Position numbers and translations under genes: made by a program. DNA of 64,000 bases from Pelagicoccus sp. SDUM812002 (GTDB taxonomy: Bacteria > Verrucomicrobiota > Verrucomicrobiia > Opitutales > Opitutaceae). The stretch covers positions 1 through 64,000 of the forward strand of contig NZ_JARXHX010000020.1 of assembly GCF_031127835.1 (NCBI RefSeq). Reading direction: 5' to 3'. Shown here piece after piece: positions 35,352-43,555 of this stretch. The notes below the pieces were generated by a model. That model did no database searches. It was not told the origin of the DNA and was given only the letters and a program-made list of their open reading frames with translations. Each line of letters opens with the position of its first letter. Position 1 is the stretch's first letter.

Positions 35352-36134
35352 TCAATCTTCCTCCCGGAGGGGAACGCACTCGGAGCAGACGGCACCGTCT
35401 TTCCTGTAGCGGAAATCGCGATCTGGGTGGGAAACATCCGTCGCTCCGCAAACCGAGCAAGTGTGAAAAGGTTCAACTTCGAGCCTGCGCTTTTCGGACT
35501 TCATCGTTCGCACACGTTTTTTCGATCGAACCCCACGGATGATCTCCGCTCCAAAGAAGATTGGGAAATTAATGAGCGAAGCGACAAACTCCAGCTTCGT
35601 CGCGGGACCCTCTCGAAGTACGAAGAATAGAGCCATGGCAAAAGTGAACCAGCCGAGCCACTTCATTTTCACCGGCAGAACAAAAAACAGATTCAGCTCG
35701 ATCTCCGGATGAAGGTAAGCAAACGCCAAGAAAATAGAGGTAAGAAGGAAATAGCTCGAAAACGAGTGATATGGGAATACGACGCCCGAGGCTACGACGC
35801 ACACAATCCCCAACAACACATACAGGTTATAGCGAAACGCTCCCCAATGTTCCTCAAGGGCACTGCCCATCATATGCAGGATCATCAGCGAAAACGCGAT
35901 CCAGATGAGACTGAAGGTCTTCGGAATGAGAATGAAACTGACAGGATTCCAAAAATAACCTCCCAAGAAATTCACGAGGCGATATTCCATCAGCTCCAAC
36001 ATCCGGGCAGCCGTCTCCGGAGGCGAAATCGCTACCATCAGAAAAGTTAGGGCCTGCCCTACTACGATGTAATTAGTCAGACCCCGAATGGCCCAGGAAC
36101 CAAAACGCTTCTCCAGCTTGTCTAAAAAACTCAT
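35352..36134 (-). CDS. Rhomboid-like membrane protein without catalytic residues, with C-terminal zinc ribbon
   Basis: The 260-residue protein has about six helices and a soluble tail. The segment LHPEIELNLFFVLPVKMKW lines up with LNPDREVLLFFVIPVKPRY of the rhomboid at 31417-32301. In that alignment the catalytic Ser becomes Tyr and the catalytic His becomes Ala, so it looks like a pseudo-protease. The tail has a CSVC...CSEC pattern (C-x2-C, about 20 residues, C-x2-C), a likely zinc ribbon. It lies 13 bases downstream of queF on the same strand, so cotranscription is likely. Function is unknown; a chaperone or substrate-binding role as in derlins or iRhoms is possible (inference). Confidence 0.75.
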   Translation of the reverse strand: MSFLDKLEKRFGSWAIRGLTNYIVVGQALTFLMVAISPPETAARMLELMEYRLVNFLGGYFWNPVSFILIPKTFSLIWIAFSLMILHMMGSALEEHWGAFRYNLYVLLGIVCVVASGVVFPYHSFSSYFLLTSIFLAFAYLHPEIELNLFFVLPVKMKWLGWFTFAMALFFVLREGPATKLEFVASLINFPIFFGAEIIRGVRSKKRVRTMKSEKRRLEVEPFHTCSVCGATDVSHPDRDFRYRKDGAVCSECVPLREED

Positions 36135-36147
36135 GATTTAGCCGTAA

Positions 36148-36528
36148 CTACGCGTCAGTCCTAGGAAACTCTGCAACGGACTCGATAGTGATGCCGCCTC
36201 TCGGTTTTTGCACGGTCAGAACTTTGCAGCGTTTGGGAGAGATGTCCGCAACCACCCGATCGCAGATTTCCGCCGCGATCTTTTCCGCAAACATCGCCTT
36301 GTCGTTGAAACCCCAGAGGAAGAGCTTGAGGCTCTTACTCTCGATACAAAGCGCGTCAGGCACGTACTCGATCGATACTGTGTAGAGATCAGGCTGACCC
36401 GTTATTGGACACGAGCTGGTCAACTCGTCCGATGTCATAGTCACCAGAGACACCCCTTTCGGCGCCTCGAAGCTGTCCAGCTCCGTCACCGGTTCTCGAA
36501 CTATTTTCCCTAGGTATTTCGATTCCAT
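36148..36528 (-). CDS. queF: NADPH-dependent 7-cyano-7-deazaguanine reductase (type I QueF)
   Basis: This 126-residue protein is the short, unimodular form of QueF, which reduces preQ0 to preQ1 in queuosine synthesis. The active-site Cys40 lies in SSCPITGQPD, with Asp47 nearby, and the substrate-binding YVPDALCIESKSLKLF block (55-70) includes Glu63. Length matches the Bacillus-type enzyme. It is the first gene of a probable pair with the pseudo-rhomboid downstream and is divergent from the DUF255-like gene. No preQ1 riboswitch was recognised upstream. Confidence 0.95.
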   Translation of the reverse strand: MESKYLGKIVREPVTELDSFEAPKGVSLVTMTSDELTSSCPITGQPDLYTVSIEYVPDALCIESKSLKLFLWGFNDKAMFAEKIAAEICDRVVADISPKRCKVLTVQKPRGGITIESVAEFPRTDA

Positions 36529-36687
36529 AAGCCCTAATTTTCTGAAACGCTCAGACTATCGAAGCCGAAACAGCCAACATCAAGCTTTGCATGCGGGGGA
36601 TTCTCCAAGACTGCCCTTTTAGCTCAATCTAATGTTGCAGCAGACAGAGAGCTTGCGACCGCCGACGGCTCCGCTAAGTTTCGCGCT

Positions 36688-38460
36688 ATGTCCATCTACC
36701 CCAGATTGCCGCTACTTTTCCTCGCAACCTTCCTGAGCGCCGAACTGCTCGCAAAATCCTCCTTCTGGACCGCGCACGAGACGGACGCTGTCGAGTGGCT
36801 CCACTGGAATGAAGAGACCCTCCGAAAAGCCGCCGACACCGACAAACCGCTCTTTTTTTTCGTAGGGCACTACGGCAACAGCCTCGCTCGCTCTATGCTT
36901 GGCGAGACTTTCCAGAACACCACCATTGCAAGCACTCTCAACGAAACCGCGATCCCTGTACTGGTTGACATCAACGAGGAACCTGAACTCGCTTCCCTGC
37001 TCGGCCAAATGGCTAACGAGCACTTTTCGGCAAACGAGCTACCCACCTGCATCTGGACCGATACTCACCTAGCGCCCCTCAACGGCGGCGGCTATTTTCC
37101 GCCTACCGACGATTGGGGCGGACAAGGTTTTCTGAGCGTTGCCCGGAACGTATCCGAACAGTGGTTGAACAATCGAGCCGACTTCGTCGCCTCAGCTAAA
37201 AACAGACTGGAAGAGTCACTCACTCAGTCGTCGATTAGTCTAAGCCAGCTCGCGGCAATCCCAGAAACGTACTCTGCCGAGTCGTTCGTCGATCAAGAAG
37301 CCCCTACCCTCTCCGCACTCGCTCTCTACAACAGTGCCCGATACGCCCGCACTCTACCTGATTCAGAATCTAAGGAGCTAGCGGCCGAGTTGCACAAGTT
37401 CATCGGGCAGGTGGTAAACGGGGCAGGATTCGACAGTATCGACGGCGGCTTCTTCATCGGATCCAATGACCCCAATTGGAAACTCCCCCTCTTTCAAAAG
37501 TCTACCAGCGACCAGGCCTACATGCTGCTCGCTCTTTCAGAGCTCTACGAAATAGACCAAAAATCCGAATACAAATTCCTGATCGAACTAACGGTTGCGT
37601 TTATCGAGCAAAAACTGCTCAAAGAAAATGGACTCGCGATCCAGTACCTCGACAGCTTTGCAGAGGGTGAAACGCCTGACATGACAGAAGGTTCCTATTA
37701 TCTCATCGAAGGAACCCAAGTGGCGAAGCTAGATTCTAAGGCAAGAGAGGCGTGGGGACTCTCAACAGAGGGGAATCTCGACGAAGACACCGACATCCTC
37801 GGCATCTACAAAGGATTGAACGTCCCCTTTGCGCATTCGGAACAAGCCTTAAGCCATGAACTCGACAAGGAACGCAAGGCTCTCCGTAAACTACGCTCGA
37901 AGAAAGCGTTCCCCCTGTCCGACAAAAATGGATACACCGCGACCAACGCCCTTCTCGCCAGAGGATTGACTGCGGCAGCTGAGGCCCTCGGAGATACCGA
38001 TCTCACTAAATTAGCGAACTCTCATTTGCAGAGGACAATCCAAGCTAATTTTGACGCAGTCAGCGGAACACTCTACAATTCAGACGACCGGATTCAAAAG
38101 GCGTCCTCTCACGCCTATGCCCAGTTGGCTGCGGCCGCTCTAAGCCTGAAAGAGAGTAATAATGAATCTTTGGATACAGCGAAAGCAATCTACTCCGCTT
38201 GGCAAGGGGACTCGCGGTATCTGGAAGACAATGCGCTAGCACGTAAGATAGGCATCCAAGATATGTCCTCTGCTATATATCTCGACGGAATTTTAGAGAG
38301 TCCAGTCGCGCTTCACCTGGAAAACCAACTCAAGTTAGGCGAAGCCCAGGCACCTGCGACATCCAGCCTTTTAGAGTCGGCGCCTAGCGAGCTCCAATAT
38401 CCATCGCAGTTTCTCGAATCGCTTCAGGTCGTTGCGAGACTCTTAGTCAGTCAAGATTGA
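36688..38460 (+). CDS. DUF255/YyaL-like thioredoxin-fold protein lacking the redox cysteines
   Basis: The 590-residue product has a signal peptide (ending near LLAKS), unlike most cytoplasmic YyaL/SPATA20 relatives. Family blocks are present: WLHWNEETLRKAADTDKPLF, VDINEEPEL, and GGGYFPPTDDWGGQGFL, then an (alpha/alpha) barrel-like C-terminal half. The usual CHWCH active-site motif is replaced by GHYGNSLARSM (60-70), so thiol chemistry is unlikely. It is shorter than the roughly 670-residue family norm. Its substrate is unknown. It is divergent from queF and not obviously in an operon. Confidence 0.8.
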   Translation: MSIYPRLPLLFLATFLSAELLAKSSFWTAHETDAVEWLHWNEETLRKAADTDKPLFFFVGHYGNSLARSMLGETFQNTTIASTLNETAIPVLVDINEEPELASLLGQMANEHFSANELPTCIWTDTHLAPLNGGGYFPPTDDWGGQGFLSVARNVSEQWLNNRADFVASAKNRLEESLTQSSISLSQLAAIPETYSAESFVDQEAPTLSALALYNSARYARTLPDSESKELAAELHKFIGQVVNGAGFDSIDGGFFIGSNDPNWKLPLFQKSTSDQAYMLLALSELYEIDQKSEYKFLIELTVAFIEQKLLKENGLAIQYLDSFAEGETPDMTEGSYYLIEGTQVAKLDSKAREAWGLSTEGNLDEDTDILGIYKGLNVPFAHSEQALSHELDKERKALRKLRSKKAFPLSDKNGYTATNALLARGLTAAAEALGDTDLTKLANSHLQRTIQANFDAVSGTLYNSDDRIQKASSHAYAQLAAAALSLKESNNESLDTAKAIYSAWQGDSRYLEDNALARKIGIQDMSSAIYLDGILESPVALHLENQLKLGEAQAPATSSLLESAPSELQYPSQFLESLQVVARLLVSQD

Positions 38461-38683
38461 GGCACAGTCAGACGGACCTCTGGTCCCTTCTGGAGGAGTT
38501 TACCTCTGGACCAACTCGCCGCGTCTCACTTTGGCAGGTAATTTCGTGGGTTTCGAGTTAAGGGGCCCCACAGGAAACCTCCCTAGACTCAAGTCAGCTT
38601 CTCCCGGCAGGTTGTGAGCTCCATCCTTGGCGTCGCTAGAGGATAGTAAGCTTTAAGGTTCTTAGAGTCCGGACCGTAACATG

Positions 38684-38699
38684 GTGACAACAACGTCAC
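38684..38699 (+). promoter_or_regulatory. Inverted repeat touching the start of the first TonB-C repeat gene
   Basis: GTGAC (38684-38688) and GTCAC (38695-38699) with a six-base spacer end exactly before the ATG at 38700. It could be an operator or an RNA hairpin occluding the start codon. No such repeat precedes the paralogue at 40125. Confidence 0.35.
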
Positions 38700-39920
38700 A
38701 TGAAGACTAAAAAACACTCACCGAATCTAGGCATCATCTCCCTCTGCGCAGCGCTCGTACTACCGTTTGCTGCTGGGGCCAATTCCGTACCTACTCCCAA
38801 GAAGACTGTCGCCCCCCACCTCAATGAGGCAATCAGTCAAGACGCAGGAGAAGTAAGAATTCTCGTGGATATTAACGAATACGGATTTGTGACCGACGCC
38901 TTGATCGAGGATTCCACCAACGCGGCGCTCAACCAAGCCGCTCTAGCTGCCATCTATCAATGGACATTCGAACCCGCAGTCGCGAACGGCGTGGCTGTAC
39001 CATCGAAAGCGATTCAGCCTTTTTACTTCAATGACGGCTCGATCGTTATGGAAACCAAAAAGACTGCATCCGACAGGAACCCTATCGCCAAGTCTCGAGT
39101 AGCTCCTGTGCTCAGCCCAGATCTAAAAAACATCACGGGCGAAGTCGTGCTCCAGGCAAGTCTCGACTCAGAGGGACGGGTAGAAGCTGTTAGCGTGAAG
39201 AGCTCAACACACTCCGAACTGGAAGCTGTGGCCGGAGCCGCCCTCGCCCAATGGAAATTCAAGCCCGCAATAAAGGACGGTGAAAATTCCGCTTCGAAAG
39301 TCATCATTCCATTTTCTTTCAAAGGCACCGGTCGCGAAGCCGTGCATGAGATCGTGGCAAAGAACGCAAAGGTCGATGCTGCGCCCGTCGCTCTTCGCCA
39401 GCCAACTCCCGAATTGACCCGCGAGCTCAGGGAACAGCGCGGAGTCGCAAAGCTTAAGCTGACAGTAGACGAGTACGGTTACGTAGCTGCCGTAGATATC
39501 GTCGAATCCAGCAACGAAGCGCTTACGTCCGCAGCTCGCGACGCAGCTCTTCAGTGGAAGTTCAAGCCCGCATTTAAAGACGGCGCAGCAGTGGCATCCA
39601 CGGTAGTCCAACCTTTCAGCTTCAACGGTGGTCTGCTAACTGCAGATCTTCCGGTAGATACCATGCCGGAGGTCAAGAGATCTAAGGCTCCGAAGCTTCC
39701 CGAAGCCTTGGCTCAGGTTCAGGGGTATGTTAAAGTGCGCCTCAATCTAGATGCACGAGGCAACGTCGTCCACGCAGCCTGTACCAAAAGTTCACACGAC
39801 GAGCTGGTCGCTCCGACTGTAGAAGCTGCGAAGTCTTGGAGCTTCAAGCCTGCAATTCGCGACGGCGAGAAAGTACCGTCCACAGTGGTCGTTCCCTTCG
39901 TTTTCAACGAGCGCTCCTAG
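38700..39920 (+). CDS. Exported protein made of four tandem TonB C-terminal domains (copy 1)
   Basis: The 406-residue protein has a signal peptide (ending near AAGAN) and then four repeats of about 75 residues at 35-110, 135-207, 235-308 and 328-402. Each repeat has the TonB-C pattern: a strand with LxVDxxGxV, a central S(S/T)xxxL element and a W-x-F-x-PA motif before a final PFxF strand. There is no TonB transmembrane energy-transducing helix or proline-rich spacer. It may bind TonB-box peptides of receptors or act as a periplasmic structural protein; this is inference. The next gene is a clear tandem paralogue. Confidence 0.85.
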   Translation: MKTKKHSPNLGIISLCAALVLPFAAGANSVPTPKKTVAPHLNEAISQDAGEVRILVDINEYGFVTDALIEDSTNAALNQAALAAIYQWTFEPAVANGVAVPSKAIQPFYFNDGSIVMETKKTASDRNPIAKSRVAPVLSPDLKNITGEVVLQASLDSEGRVEAVSVKSSTHSELEAVAGAALAQWKFKPAIKDGENSASKVIIPFSFKGTGREAVHEIVAKNAKVDAAPVALRQPTPELTRELREQRGVAKLKLTVDEYGYVAAVDIVESSNEALTSAARDAALQWKFKPAFKDGAAVASTVVQPFSFNGGLLTADLPVDTMPEVKRSKAPKLPEALAQVQGYVKVRLNLDARGNVVHAACTKSSHDELVAPTVEAAKSWSFKPAIRDGEKVPSTVVVPFVFNERS

Positions 39921-39954
39921 AGGCTAGAGCCTCTTTCAAAACTCTTAGAGCAAC

Positions 39955-39982
39955 GAGGCGCGGTCTTTGCGGACCGCGCCTC
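39955..39982 (+). terminator. Hairpin terminator after the first TonB-C repeat gene
   Basis: A perfect 11-bp stem GAGGCGCGGTC (39955-39965) / GACCGCGCCTC (39972-39982) with a six-base loop lies 35 bases after the stop. The U-tract after it is poor, so termination strength is uncertain. Confidence 0.7.
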
Positions 39983-40110
39983 TTCGCAAGATGAAGGTAT
40001 CAAACTCCCCTTGGTTGCAAGCGCTACCTAACGCTACTTAGAGAGTCACCACTCGAGCCTTGGGTAATCGCGGGCATCAAGTTTGTGAGTCATTCGGTCG
40101 ATTCAACCTG

Positions 40111-40124
40111 TATAATTCGATCAC
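40111..40124 (+). promoter_or_regulatory. Candidate -10 box giving a near-leaderless transcript
   Basis: A perfect TATAAT at 40111-40116 ends only eight bases before the ATG at 40125, so a start there would give a leaderless or nearly leaderless mRNA. No good -35 element at standard spacing was seen. Confidence 0.35.
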
Positions 40125-41348
40125 ATGAAACGCTCTCAAAACTCAACACTACTGGGTACTTTTTGCATCCTTGCAGCGTTCGTTATTTCGATCGCCGCCA
40201 GCGCTGCGACATCCGTGCCTACTCCTAAAAAGACCGTCGCTTCGCATCTAACAGATGCCCTCAGCGACGCTACCGGCGAAGTCAACATACTCGTCGATAT
40301 CAACGAATTCGGATACGTAATCGACGCACAAATCTACGATTCTACGAATTCCGACCTTAATGAAGTTACACTGTCTGCGATCCACAGATGGACCTTCCAC
40401 CCTGCAATTGAGGACGGTGTCGCCACTCCCTCGCGAGTCGTGCAACCTTTCAACTTCAACCGAGGTTCGATCGTCCTAAAGTCCAAAAAGTCTCCCGAAG
40501 ACAGCCTTCCCATCGCCAAGGTCAAAGCAAAGCCACAGCTCACTGAAGATCTAAAGCATATCACTGGCGAAGTCATCCTACAGGCAGACCTCGACGCTTC
40601 CGGAGAAGTTGCTGCGGTTACTGTCAACTACTCCACCCACAGCGAATTGGAGGATATCGCTTCCAAGGCCTTGAAAAGCTGGAAATTCAAGCCAGCTACT
40701 GAAGCTGGCGAGGCCGTCGCTTCCAAGATAATCATACCGTTCCACTTCAAGGGATCCGGAAACAGCAAGGTCGTAGCCGCCGCCAGACGTGCAAAAAATG
40801 TGGAGAGCGCTCCGTATGCGATTCGTCAAACAATGCCAGAATTGCCGCGTTTTCTTCGCGATGCCAAAGGGGAAGCCAAACTAAAGCTGACCATCGACGC
40901 CAGTGGATACGTCGCCAAAGTCGATGTGCTAGAGTCGAGCCATTCCAAGCTCACCGAAGTAGCTCGTGAAGCCGCGTTGCAATGGAAATTTAAGCCCGCT
41001 ATGAAAAATGGTAAGGCAGTACCATCAACCGTAACCCAACCTTTCACGTTCAACGGCGGCCTCCTCGTTGCAGACGTACCGGTTGATTCCGTACCGGTGG
41101 CGAAGCATACCCAGTCTCCGAAAATCCCCGAAGCGCTCGCACTCGTGCGAGGTTACGTTAAGATCCGGGTCAGCTTGGATGAGAGAGGCCGCGTGATCAA
41201 CGCCTCCTGCGCCAACAGCACCCACGAGGAGCTCGTCGGCCCATCCATCGAAGCCGCTAAGCAATGGTCTTTCAAACCCGCCATCCGCGCCGGCGAAAAG
41301 GTCCCTTCTTCCGTGCTAATCCCATTCGTCTTTAACGAACAAAGCTAA
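40125..41348 (+). CDS. Exported protein made of four tandem TonB C-terminal domains (copy 2)
   Basis: This 407-residue paralogue of 38700-39920 has the same signal peptide style, the same SVPTPKKTVA segment after it and the same four TonB-C repeats ending W-(T/K/S)-F-(H/K)-PA ... PFxF. The two genes are similar over their full length, which indicates an old tandem duplication of a whole gene rather than domain shuffling. Repeat-by-repeat differences suggest each position has kept its own role. No membrane helix beyond the signal is present. It is followed by a strong terminator. Confidence 0.85.
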   Translation: MKRSQNSTLLGTFCILAAFVISIAASAATSVPTPKKTVASHLTDALSDATGEVNILVDINEFGYVIDAQIYDSTNSDLNEVTLSAIHRWTFHPAIEDGVATPSRVVQPFNFNRGSIVLKSKKSPEDSLPIAKVKAKPQLTEDLKHITGEVILQADLDASGEVAAVTVNYSTHSELEDIASKALKSWKFKPATEAGEAVASKIIIPFHFKGSGNSKVVAAARRAKNVESAPYAIRQTMPELPRFLRDAKGEAKLKLTIDASGYVAKVDVLESSHSKLTEVAREAALQWKFKPAMKNGKAVPSTVTQPFTFNGGLLVADVPVDSVPVAKHTQSPKIPEALALVRGYVKIRVSLDERGRVINASCANSTHEELVGPSIEAAKQWSFKPAIRAGEKVPSSVLIPFVFNEQS

Positions 41349-41373
41349 GTTCAAAACACTTGCCCCTCTCCTC

Positions 41374-41401
41374 GGGACGACTCGTCGAGTCGTCCCTTTT
41401 C
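41374..41401 (+). terminator. Intrinsic terminator after the second TonB-C repeat gene
   Basis: The palindrome GGGACGACTCG-T-CGAGTCGTCCC (41374-41396) is followed by TTTT, a strong intrinsic terminator 25 bases after the stop. Confidence 0.85.
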
Positions 41402-41439
41402 TGTTGCCAGCGTCCGTGCTCGAAACACAAATCCTCCCC

Positions 41440-42336
41440 ATGCAACCAATCTTGCTCGTACTTGCAGCCGGAATGGGCAGCCGATTCGGCGGCCTCAAGC
41501 AAATGGCGCCCGTCGGCCCACAAGGAGAATGGATCCTCGACTACTCCGTCTTAGATGCCTCTCGAGCAGGTTTCGGCAAAATCGTTTTCGTGATTCGACA
41601 CGAAATGGAGGAAGAGTTCCGACGCCTTACCGAAGATAAGTATTCAGGCACCATCGAACTCGCTTACGCCTTCCAAGAGATAACCGACACCCCCGTATCA
41701 GTCCCAAATATCGAGCAGCGACAAAAGCCTTGGGGCACAGGACACGCTGTTTACGCAGCTCGCCAGCACCTGGACGCGCCTTTCGCCGTCATCAACGCTG
41801 ACGACTTCTACGGCGCCGAAGCCTTTCAAACCCTCGCCAAATTCCTCGGTGATTCCTCCCTTCAATCCGAGCAGCAAACTTATGGCCTAGTCGGCTACCG
41901 CCTTTCCAATACCCTTTCCAAGCACGGTACTGTATCGCGCGGCATCTGCGAAATCGCGGACGACCATACCTTACTTTCAATCGAGGAGCACTCCGAGATC
42001 GGCTACCGTGCCGACGAAACCATTACTGCGGTCAACGAAGCCGGCGAAGAACTTACTCTCTCGCCTGACACCCTTGTTTCCCTCAATTGCTGGGGCTTCC
42101 CTCTCGGCTGGGCAGCCCAGCTCGAGCCGCTCTTCACGACCTTCCTGGAGGGACGCGGAACCGAGGCGAAGTCTGAGTTTTACCTGCCCGCTGCAGTGGA
42201 CCAATTGATCAAAGCAGGAGGATCGCGCACCCTCGCGCTACCTTGCGATTCCCGCTGGCTCGGCGTGACCTACCGAGAAGACCTTCCCTCCGTCCGCAAC
42301 GCCATAGCCGCACTTTGCGCCGAAGGCGCTTATTGA
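41440..42336 (+). CDS. Sugar-phosphate nucleotidyltransferase-like protein (NTP_transferase family)
   Basis: ATG 41440 gives 298 residues; an upstream TTG at 41404 is unlikely, as the family begins at the nucleotide-binding strand. The signature LAAGMGSRFGGLKQMAPVGP is followed by PWGTGHAV and the metal-binding INADDFYG. This is the common nucleotidyltransferase fold that activates sugar-1-phosphates, but the family with FGGLKQ is biochemically little characterised and its sugar is unknown. It is monocistronic, between two terminators. It could feed polysaccharide or lipid-carrier synthesis, which is inference. Confidence 0.82.
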   Translation: MQPILLVLAAGMGSRFGGLKQMAPVGPQGEWILDYSVLDASRAGFGKIVFVIRHEMEEEFRRLTEDKYSGTIELAYAFQEITDTPVSVPNIEQRQKPWGTGHAVYAARQHLDAPFAVINADDFYGAEAFQTLAKFLGDSSLQSEQQTYGLVGYRLSNTLSKHGTVSRGICEIADDHTLLSIEEHSEIGYRADETITAVNEAGEELTLSPDTLVSLNCWGFPLGWAAQLEPLFTTFLEGRGTEAKSEFYLPAAVDQLIKAGGSRTLALPCDSRWLGVTYREDLPSVRNAIAALCAEGAY

Positions 42337-42357
42337 AAAAAGAGGCTTAGCGCCTCT
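42335..42357 (-). terminator. Intrinsic terminator of the TolC-adaptor operon
   Basis: Stem AGAGGC (42341-42346) / GCCTCT (42352-42357) with a five-base loop, followed on the minus strand by a U-run (complement of GAAAAAA). It lies between convergent genes. Confidence 0.75.
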
Positions 42358-42400
42358 AAAGGGCGATCGATCATCCAAACGACTCTCGTCGCACTCCGCT

Positions 42401-43516
42401 CTAGAAAACCATTTCTGTGGTTCGTACCTGATCGCCAATCTTGAACAGATCGAGGTCCTCCACGATGACCTGATCTCCTTCGTCTAGGCCGGACAAAATT
42501 TCCACGTTGGTCATGCTCCCATACCCCTTTTCGATTTCTCTCATCGAAACGAGACCGTCTTCGACCACGAAAACACGATCGCCGATGATCGCAGTGCCCG
42601 GAATAATCAAAGCGCGATCACGCTCGTCGAGCGTTATGGTCGCCTCGCCTGTCAATCCGGGAAAAAGTTTCTCGGTCGGGATATCGACATCCAAGTGAAC
42701 CGTATAGCGCTGCGTCACAGGATCTGCCACCGGCAGGGTTTTAGAAACTGTAGCATCGAAGGTCGAATCACCGTAACCTAAAAACTTCACTCGGGCGATT
42801 TGCCCCAATTCGATACCGGAAAAATTCTCCTCGCTGACCTTTACCTTCACGATGCGGTCTATCGAAATCATTCGAGCCACTTCCTGGCCGCCGGAGATCA
42901 GGTCACCACGGTAGGCAAGCACCTCCGTGATCACTCCGTCCATCGGAGCACGGATGGTCATCTTTTCTCGCTGGCGCTCCAGCAGCTTCAACTCGTTTTT
43001 CAGCTGGGCGATTCGCACTTCCTTGGAATTCAGTTCGGCCTCTATTGCCTGCTCCGTGCTGGTGATGTCGCGCTCTCGAGCTTCCACCTCCGACTTGCTG
43101 GCTTCTCCCGCCTCGAAGCGACGCTTCACGTCCTCCAATCGCTCCTGCTGGGTTATGAGGCTAAACTGGCGACTCGAGCCCTGCTCCAAAATCAAGTTTG
43201 CAGCTTCCATTTCGATCCCGAGCTTCTCGATTGCGATATCGATGTCACCCAGATCGAGCGACATCAGTATATCACCCTCTTTCACGGTGGCTCCTAGTTC
43301 GAGATTCGAATCAAGTACTCGCCCCTGCAGGTCGCCGCGGATATCCATCTCGCGCTCAGCCACTACTTGTAAAGTTCCAGGGACCGAACGTACCGCGACA
43401 TGGCGCTTGGTCTTCGCGATCGTCGCGACCGGCTTCATTGAACTCACGAAATACACTGCACCCGCTGCTAAAACAGCGACCACAGCAATAATTTTTAGTA
43501 GAAAACCTAGCTTCAT
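42401..43516 (-). CDS. Efflux periplasmic adaptor (membrane fusion) protein, HlyD/RND type
   Basis: The 371-residue protein has one N-terminal membrane helix, a split biotinyl-lipoyl domain (RGDLQGRVLDSNLELG ... MTIRAPMDGVITEVLA), a long alpha-hairpin coiled coil (about 95-185) and a beta-barrel and membrane-proximal domain. These proteins link an inner-membrane pump to a TolC channel. The TolC gene lies 39 bases upstream in the same operon, but no RND or ABC pump gene follows within the window, so the pump must be elsewhere or lost. Confidence 0.9.
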   Translation of the reverse strand: MKLGFLLKIIAVVAVLAAGAVYFVSSMKPVATIAKTKRHVAVRSVPGTLQVVAEREMDIRGDLQGRVLDSNLELGATVKEGDILMSLDLGDIDIAIEKLGIEMEAANLILEQGSSRQFSLITQQERLEDVKRRFEAGEASKSEVEARERDITSTEQAIEAELNSKEVRIAQLKNELKLLERQREKMTIRAPMDGVITEVLAYRGDLISGGQEVARMISIDRIVKVKVSEENFSGIELGQIARVKFLGYGDSTFDATVSKTLPVADPVTQRYTVHLDVDIPTEKLFPGLTGEATITLDERDRALIIPGTAIIGDRVFVVEDGLVSMREIEKGYGSMTNVEILSGLDEGDQVIVEDLDLFKIGDQVRTTEMVF

Positions 43517-43555
43517 CTCACGGGTGCGGCTCGAGGTTTCTTAAAGATTCAAACC

